A DNA stretch of 64,000 nt from Silybum marianum. Lineage: Eukaryota > Streptophyta > Magnoliopsida > Asterales > Asteraceae. Below, in pieces: positions 57,976 to 64,000 of the stretch. The notes beneath the pieces were generated by a model that saw nothing but the letters and a program-made list of their open reading frames with translations, did not search any database and was not told the DNA's origin. The translations under genes were made by a program, and so were the position numbers. Numbering within the stretch: the stretch's first letter is position 1; each line of letters starts with the position of its first letter. The stretch lies in NCBI GenBank assembly GCA_036898165.1, contig CM072534.1, positions 38,106,548 to 38,170,547 of the forward strand. Direction: 5' to 3'.

Positions 57976-60196
57976 GGGGAATTATAATCCCACCCCCTGC
58001 AACACTCCTGACATTGCTTTACACCCCCCTGCATGTTTCCTCCCTCACATCTCGTTTTTTTTTTTTGGAAATTTTAATTTAAATTACATTTTTAATCCCC
58101 ATAGTTGGTTAATAAATTAATTTATACCCTTTACTTTTTTATTTTTCATTTAACAACCTTATCACATTAACATTTATAATCGTATATCAATTAAAATACG
58201 TCTAAAATATACGTTTTTATTTTAACAAGTTACATCATTATAATCGTCTCATCAATACCTTTTAAATGAGCCTAATATTGAATATATTTTAATTTAATTA
58301 TATTATTATATATTATATATAAAACAAATTATACTCTTATAGTTATCTATATCGATATCTATACTACTTATAAAACATAATAAACAGTGAATTTTTTTTA
58401 AATACGCAGTGAATTATTTTTTGACTTAACCATATTATCAAATAAATAAATATGCAGTGAATTATTTTTAAAACTTACAGTTTATACATTATTTTTATTT
58501 AATTAACTTTTATATCTTTTGCCTTTTCATTTTCTATTTAACATCATTTTTATATTAAAATATATAATTATATATTAACTTAAATATATGTTTAGTTTAT
58601 TATTAAAACATTGAATTATTTATCAAAAAATAAAAAAATTACTCTTACCTACATACACGTTTGGTTTCTATTTATACTTTTATTTAAAAATAAAAAATTC
58701 TTAATAATATAAACATTACAAATTTAATAATTATATGATATAAAAAATAAAACATAAAAACTAAGATTTGACAAATGAATAACACATAAGTAATTTATAT
58801 TACAATTTTCACTTATTCTAAAATAACATTATCCGTAGTAGCACTAACACGTAAAAGTTGCTCGTACTTATTTATTCAACCTAAATACGGTGTAGCCCAT
58901 GCAGCGGCACACAGATAACTGCAATGCCTAAAATGTTGTGTAATTCTAGGGATCGGGTATCCTTCTGCCAAGTCTAGTTTAATGTAATGGTTACCATTAA
59001 CGTACCCAATTGCAAAAATAACGTGTTCATACCACGGTGGCGGAGTAGACCTAAGCGGTAAGTACGTTGAACAACCTGCAATGTCTATAACGTGTAACAT
59101 CACATTATACCTTGAAGTAATTAATGTACCAATCTTATAAGTAAAACATTGTTAGTTTGCAAATTTGAAAGTTTCATTGTGATTGTTATAAATTATTAAT
59201 CTCAAAAGTAATAAATTCGCATTTCATAAAAATCACTACGACCAACTTATTTGAGTAAATGATAAAATCTTTTAAATAAATTTAATACTAAAATATCAGT
59301 ATATATATATATATATATATTATTTATTTAAATATCCAATATAATACATTAACATATATAATCGTATATCAATTAAAATACGTCTAAAAATACGTTTTTA
59401 TTTTAATAAATTACAATAATCGTCTCGACAATACATTCAAAATAAGCCCAATATTTAATATTTTTTGATTTAATTATATTATTATACATTAACATATATA
59501 ATCGTATTGTATATCAGTTAAAATACGTATAAAAATTATGTTTTTATTTTAACAAGTTACACTATTTTAACATTTTTACTAATATGTCATTTAAAATAAT
59601 ATAATTAGGATGAAAGATCGAGTAGTTTGTAATTTTATTAATTTTTTAAGTGATTTTAATTTTTTTCTTTTACTTTCTTTCACTTTCCAACCACATTTGG
59701 GAGGAAAGGTTTGGAAGAAAATTAAGCTTTATTTTACTCCTTTTCCTTTCATTTCTTTTCTCTCTTATAAAAGTTTCGAGAACACGAGTTTTTATCACTT
59801 TTCTTTCTTTTCCTTCATTAAATGAGTTTTGAGAACACATCGTAAGAGCGTATATATAATATATAATATATAATAATATAATTAAATCAAAAAGTATTTA
59901 ATATTGGACTCATTTCGAAGGTATTGACTAGACGACTATAATGGTGTAACTTTTTAAAATAAAAATGTATTTTTTAGACGTATTTTAATTGATATACGAT
60001 AATGTATATTAATTTTATAAGGGTGAAAACAAAAAATTAAAAAGTAAGGGATCTAAAGTAATTTATTAAATAATTATAAGGGTTAAAATTGTAAATATTT
60101 AATAAAAAAATTGAATAAAATAAAATGATGTGAGAGAGGAACCGTGGAGGGGGTAGAAAGGTGTTGTGCAGGTTTGGCAAGGGAGGTATACTTAAC
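57976..60196. mobile_element. Mutator-like element with ~330-bp terminal inverted repeats
   Basis: 57976-58320 and 59860-60196 are inverted copies. CCTCCCTCACAT pairs with ATGTGAGAGAGG, ATAATCGTATATCAATTAAA with its counterpart around 59980-60005, and ACGTTTTTATTTTAACAAGT with the region near 59950. An extra internal copy of the same words lies at 59340-59570. Long terminal repeats with unrelated cargo are typical of MULEs. No transposase and no clear 9-bp target duplication were seen. A protease-like fragment lies inside on the minus strand. Confidence 0.75.
58876..59145 (-). pseudogene. OTU/ULP-like cysteine protease fragment
   Basis: The frame reads ...GTLITSRYNVMLHVIDIAG, then CSTYLPLRSTPP, FAIGYVNGNHYIKLDLAEGY and AAWATPYLG before a stop. 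The pattern IGYVNGxHYIKLxL with PIP and a closing W..PYL resembles the C-terminal segment of OTU/ULP1-type protease domains found beside MULE and FAR1-like transposases in plant genomes, including the His of the active site. The coding part may begin at an AG acceptor near 59145. Only one exon-sized piece is present, so it is a fragment. The family name is from memory of the motif and not a search. Confidence 0.5.
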
Positions 60197-60199
60197 AAC

Positions 60200-61202
60200 C
60201 TCGGTTTTGATTGATTAAGTCGTTAAACTATTTTTTTAATAAAAAAACCCTTAAACTTTCTGAAACCGATTAAATACATCCTTGTAACCTGTAAAAACAG
60301 GTTAATGTTATAAATTTTTGAAAAAAAATCTAGAAAAACCCAACAAACTATCTGATTTTAAATGATTAATTCCTTGATTTTTTTAACGAATAAATCCTGA
60401 ATTTTTTTCCTAAATCTTTTTACCAAAATAATTTTTGAACTTTATTTGAACAAATAAATCTCTTTTTTTTTTGAAAAAATAACAACATGAACTTAATTTT
60501 GAACAAATAAATGTGGAATTTTTTTTTTGAACAAATTCATAAACAAAAAATATATAATTTCTCTCACCGACAACAAGGTACGATAAACCAATTAAATGGA
60601 GAAAAAATTTACCATTTCCATTACCAATTATGAAATATATAAAATAAAAGTCATTTCTAAAGCATAAATAGATACGTAAAAAAAATTTAAGTTACTGAAA
60701 AATTTAATTTATGCTTTAAGCAAAACTTTTATATGTTTTGTAATTAGTATTGAAAATGGTATGATTTATCTATGTTTAATTGATTTATCGTAATTTGCTG
60801 TCGGTGAAAAAAATTATATATATTTTTGTTTATGATTTTGCTAAAAAAAATCGGATTATTTGTTCAAAATCAAGTTTATGATTTTATTTTATTTTAAAAA
60901 AGTTTGGAATTTATTTGTTCACAAAAAGTTCAAAAAATTAATTTGGTAAACAGATTTAGGAAAAAAAAATCAGGATTTATTCGTTAAAAAAATCCAATGA
61001 CTTAATCATTCAAAAGCAGATAGTTTGTTGGGTTTTTCTAGACTTTTTCCAAATTTTTATAACATTAACCTGTTTTTACATGTTACAAGAATGTATTTAA
61101 CCGGTTTCAGAAAGTTTAAGGGTTTTTTCATGCAAAAAAAATAGTTTAAGAACTTAATTATTCAAGACCAGATAGTTCGTTGGGTTTTTTTAGACTTTTC
61201 TC
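60200..61202. mobile_element. 1.0-kb fold-back element, family FB copy 2
   Basis: The same sequence family as 41853-42922: TACATCCTTGTAACCTGTAA, CACCGACAACAAGGTACG and their mirrored counterparts, centred near 60690. The outer ~30 bp of the left arm (the counterpart of CCCAACGAACTATCT) is missing exactly where the Mutator-like element ends. The right arm is complete to GACTTTTCTC. Confidence 0.88.
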
Positions 61203-62130
61203 ATGTATATATGGACAAAAAGTTGATTACCCAACTAGTTTTACATAAAACTCATCTTCAATGACACTAATGAGAGGAGACATTTTTTTTGCAGCTTACT
61301 GGAAGAACGAACACGAGACATGTCTTGTATTTGGGAAAAGCGATCTTGCATTTTTACCAACTGAGCTACACACAAGATACTAGGTGTATATGTGTGTGCT
61401 ATAGTTGATGTAAAATTTTAATTCTAATCAAAAGTAAAAAATGTAATTTTCCATCAAGAAAACTAAAAAGTTATCGAGTATTTTGTCATATCCAAAACTT
61501 ATGATGTATTTAAATGGAAGGGCAGACCTATGAAGGTCCGAGTGAGGTCTCGTGTATTCGCTCAATCAATAAGTGCAGGTAGAATTTTTTTTTCGTACAA
61601 AAGATGCATCTGTTAAAATTTGATGAGTCCTCCAATATATTAAAAAATTGAAGAATCAACCAAGACAACGAAAAATCTCATTATTCATATGTAAAATTTG
61701 AGGGGTGCCCCGTATTCGAAGGTGTGTGAAACTTTTTTGTCATAATTGCTAACAAGAACTGAATAACAAAAATATCATTGTCGTCACTATCCACATGATC
61801 CAAAAACTAACGTAAAATTTATAACGTGGACAAAAGGCATCCCATCCCAAAAAGGATAGATATTGGATGTCTCATATCTATACTAATCTCTTGACATAAG
61901 AGGCATCCAAGGGAGTATTTATTTGCATTGCAACCATAATTATCACGACTTTAATTCACAACAATCAATTTTGTAGTGTTTGTCAAAATTGATTGTAATT
62001 TTGAAATAAAACAAGTGCTTATTATAAATGTAAAATTATAAAGTGTGTATATTTTAATAGCTTCATTTATTTTTATATTATATATTTAACTCATGTTCTT
62101 AAAATTCAAGGTTACAGACTCCATAAACTA
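61203..62130. other. intergenic stretch with a tRNA-like fragment
   Basis: On the minus strand, 61325-61382 reads GTGTGTAGCTCAGTTGGTAA, a good tRNA A box, but no B box or cloverleaf follows. It is probably a SINE head. The remainder is AT-rich with nothing recognised. Confidence 0.4.
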
Positions 62131-62149
62131 ATGGCCTGATTGGTTTGGT

Positions 62150-63115
62150 TTTGCCTTCCTGGGTTCGAATCCAACGTGGCTTGCGATTTTGAAGGCTTTT
62201 GTCCATCTTGGAGGTAAAAATGTTGATCTTTTTTCTTTTTGTAAGAAAAAAGTGGGAGATGGAGTAGATACATCTTTTTGGAACGATACTGGGTTGGGAT
62301 TTGGTCCTATAAAATTGGAGTATCGTAGGGTGTATGCTTTGGAGCTTGATAAAAGAGGTTACTGTTAAAAATAGGCTAATGGTTGAGGATTGGTTAGGTT
62401 TTTCTCGAGGGAGCCGAGGGGGAAGCAGAATCGGCTCAACTACCTGCCTTGTTGGATAGCTTGAAGTCGGTTGTGGCCTCTAATCAGAAAGATTGATGGG
62501 TGTGGTCCTTGGATGACTCGGGTTCTTTTACAGTTGTTTCTGATTCCAGATTGTTGGTCATGGACTCCGATTGTACCAAATGGAACCGTTTAGTTCCTAT
62601 CAAGGTGAATGTTTTTGTCTTGCGTTTGGGTTTGAACCAGATAGCCATTTGGGAATAAAAGATGGGTTGATGCTAGTTTCTTGCTTTGTCCTATATGCGA
62701 TTTGGGTTTGGAGTCAGGCAACCATTTGTTTTTCTCGTGCTCTTTGGCGGTGGAGATTTGGAGTTAGATTGATAAGTGGTGGCAATTGGATGTTCCGGTG
62801 TTTAGTTCTTATGCGATTTGGTTGAATTACTTGTCTCTCTAATTTGCGGTTGAATAGTGGTGAGAAATTGTGTCTAGAGGCAGTTATTTTCAGTTTCTCA
62901 CAATGTTTGATATATCTGGTCGTTCCGAAATGCGACCATCTTTGGCAAGTCCAAGCAAAAGAAGGTCGCTATCTTTGACGTGATTGTTTCTCAAGTTTAT
63001 TTTTGGGTCTCTAATAGGAGTGGTTTGGCTTCAAAACCCGCCTCCTAGTCTTTTCATGAATGGAATCTGCTTGTTATAACGTCTTGCTAGCTTTTAATAA
63101 AATTTCGTTAGCGTT
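62150..63115 (+). pseudogene. LINE (non-LTR) reverse-transcriptase C-terminal remnant
   Basis: Conceptual translation in shifting frames gives GDGVDTSFWNDTGLG (the FW.D motif of plant L1-type elements), WSLDDSGSFTV, then KWNRLVPIKVNVFVLRLGLN and CPICDLGLESGNHLFFSC, the reverse-transcriptase zinc-binding (zf-RVT) domain, and later FGKSKQKKVAIFDVIVSQVY. Stops and frameshifts break it throughout. The upstream reverse transcriptase and endonuclease are absent, as expected of 5'-truncated LINE copies. Confidence 0.8.
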
Positions 63116-63718
63116 CAATAAAATGATAATCAATTGATAAACATGTTTAAATACTAGACAAACATTCAACTTTATTGATACTACAAAATATTACATATAT
63201 TTTGGATCATTTGTTTTATGAGGAAATACAGTAAAAAAAATTTAGCTTACGATAAAAATCTATGCTCCACTATATTGAAGGCATACATAACTAGTTGCAA
63301 TCAATTATCATATTCAAATTCCTAACATCACATATGATCATCTTAATTACAACTATGTTTGGCAAACTAAATGAAAAGCTATTTATTGGCTAACAAAAAC
63401 TAAAGAAATGGTCATGTTTAATAATATTAAAAAAACAAATGAACTTTTTGACAATTTAATATGACCTAAAATGACATTTGAAAATTCACAAAGAGCATAA
63501 TTGGAAAGAAAAAATTGCCAAAAAAACCTTTGAAATCTTAATAAAACACTCCTTAAAATAGGGTTTTTTCAAAAGGTTAATTTGAGGGTTTTTTTTTTTC
63601 ACGTAAACTCAAAATATGAACTTATGATCATCAATCATAATACATAAAGGTCTCTTTGGTAGATTTTCCATCAAATCTTACATGAATAAAGTTGTCGTAA
63701 ATTAATTTGTTTGCATAG
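63116..63718. other. AT-rich spacer
   Basis: No gene or element recognised. Confidence 0.4.
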
Positions 63719-63720
63719 AT

Positions 63721-63889
63721 TAAGGGTCTGTTTGGCTCAAACGAAGGAATGAAATGATAGGGAATGACTTTTCATCCCCTTCTGGAGGAACGGGCTCATT
63801 TTATCGTAGAAAATCAAACAATTTCTTTTATTTTCATTCTCATTGATTACTGATGTGTGTTTAATGTCTCTAACCAAACACACCCTAAG
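63721..63889. mobile_element. short hAT-like MITE
   Basis: TAAGGGTCTGTTTGG at the left and CCAAACACACCCTAAG at the right are inverted repeats, about 170 bp apart. GGAATGAAATG inside is mirrored by TTTTCATTCTCATT. The termini resemble those of the element at 48092-49075. Confidence 0.75.
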
Positions 63890-64000
63890 ATTTTTTTTAA
63901 TGAAAGTTTTAAAGCAACGTGTTTTTAAATTAGGAGGAATAATTTTGGATTAAAAAAAACTTGATTTTTTACATAAATCTCACCACAAGAAGCTTACTGA

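Noticed and set aside
61325..61382. tRNA gene on the minus strand
   Set aside because: A good A box is present but no B box, acceptor pairing or anticodon arm.

Overview
This is plant nuclear DNA. It is AT-rich, its genes are split by GT-AG introns, and the space between genes is packed with plant-type transposable elements: tRNA-derived SINEs, hAT, PIF/Harbinger and Mutator-like elements, Copia and Gypsy LTR elements, and a LINE. It also holds a short decayed piece of plastid 23S rDNA. Protein similarities and repeat types fit a eudicot. I lean towards Asteraceae from the style of the SINE, LINE and MITE sequences, but the genus cannot be fixed from sequence alone.

Five host genes can be supported. 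(1) TAF6, a TFIID subunit, + strand, 12 coding exons, 2609-7921, 539 aa. (2) A 2-oxoglutarate/Fe(II) dioxygenase of the ACC-oxidase-homolog type, + strand, 3 exons, 11454-12686, 358 aa, all catalytic residues kept. (3) An IBR5-type dual-specificity phosphatase, + strand, 5 exons, 23023-27840, 281 aa. (4) A DUF506 (PDDEXK_6) protein, + strand, 2 exons, 43398-44512, 312 aa. (5) A small secreted RALF-like peptide, - strand, single exon, 50728-50952, 74 aa. They are independent plant transcription units with no operon logic. TAF6 acts in basal transcription, IBR5 and RALF in signalling, and the dioxygenase probably in specialised metabolism.

Layout: 1-1421 end of a Gypsy-like LTR; 1.6-8 kb TAF6, with hAT-type MITEs in its introns; 8-11.4 kb SINEs and nested MITEs reaching almost to the dioxygenase start codon; 11.4-12.7 kb dioxygenase; 12.8-22.5 kb a MITE and microsatellite zone rich in fold-back repeats; 23-28 kb IBR5, with MITEs in its introns; 28-30.9 kb sparse repeats; 30.9-36.2 kb a broken Copia element with nearly identical LTRs; 36.2-43 kb SINE, plastid-DNA insertion, PIF MITE and a 1.07-kb fold-back; 43.4-44.5 kb DUF506 gene; 44.5-50.7 kb hAT-like elements nested and back to back; 50.7-51 kb RALF-like gene; 51-64 kb a local duplication, more fold-backs, a hAT element with an exact 8-bp target duplication, a long-TIR Mutator-like element carrying an OTU/ULP-like protease fragment, a second 1-kb fold-back, a LINE remnant and a terminal hAT MITE.

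No new multi-gene system is evident. The most notable material is structural: two 1-kb near-palindromes of one family, a Mutator-like element with 0.3-kb terminal repeats and a captured protease exon, nested transposons forming the dioxygenase promoter, a plastid rDNA fragment inside another repeat, and a Copia copy whose coding decay is out of proportion to its LTR divergence.
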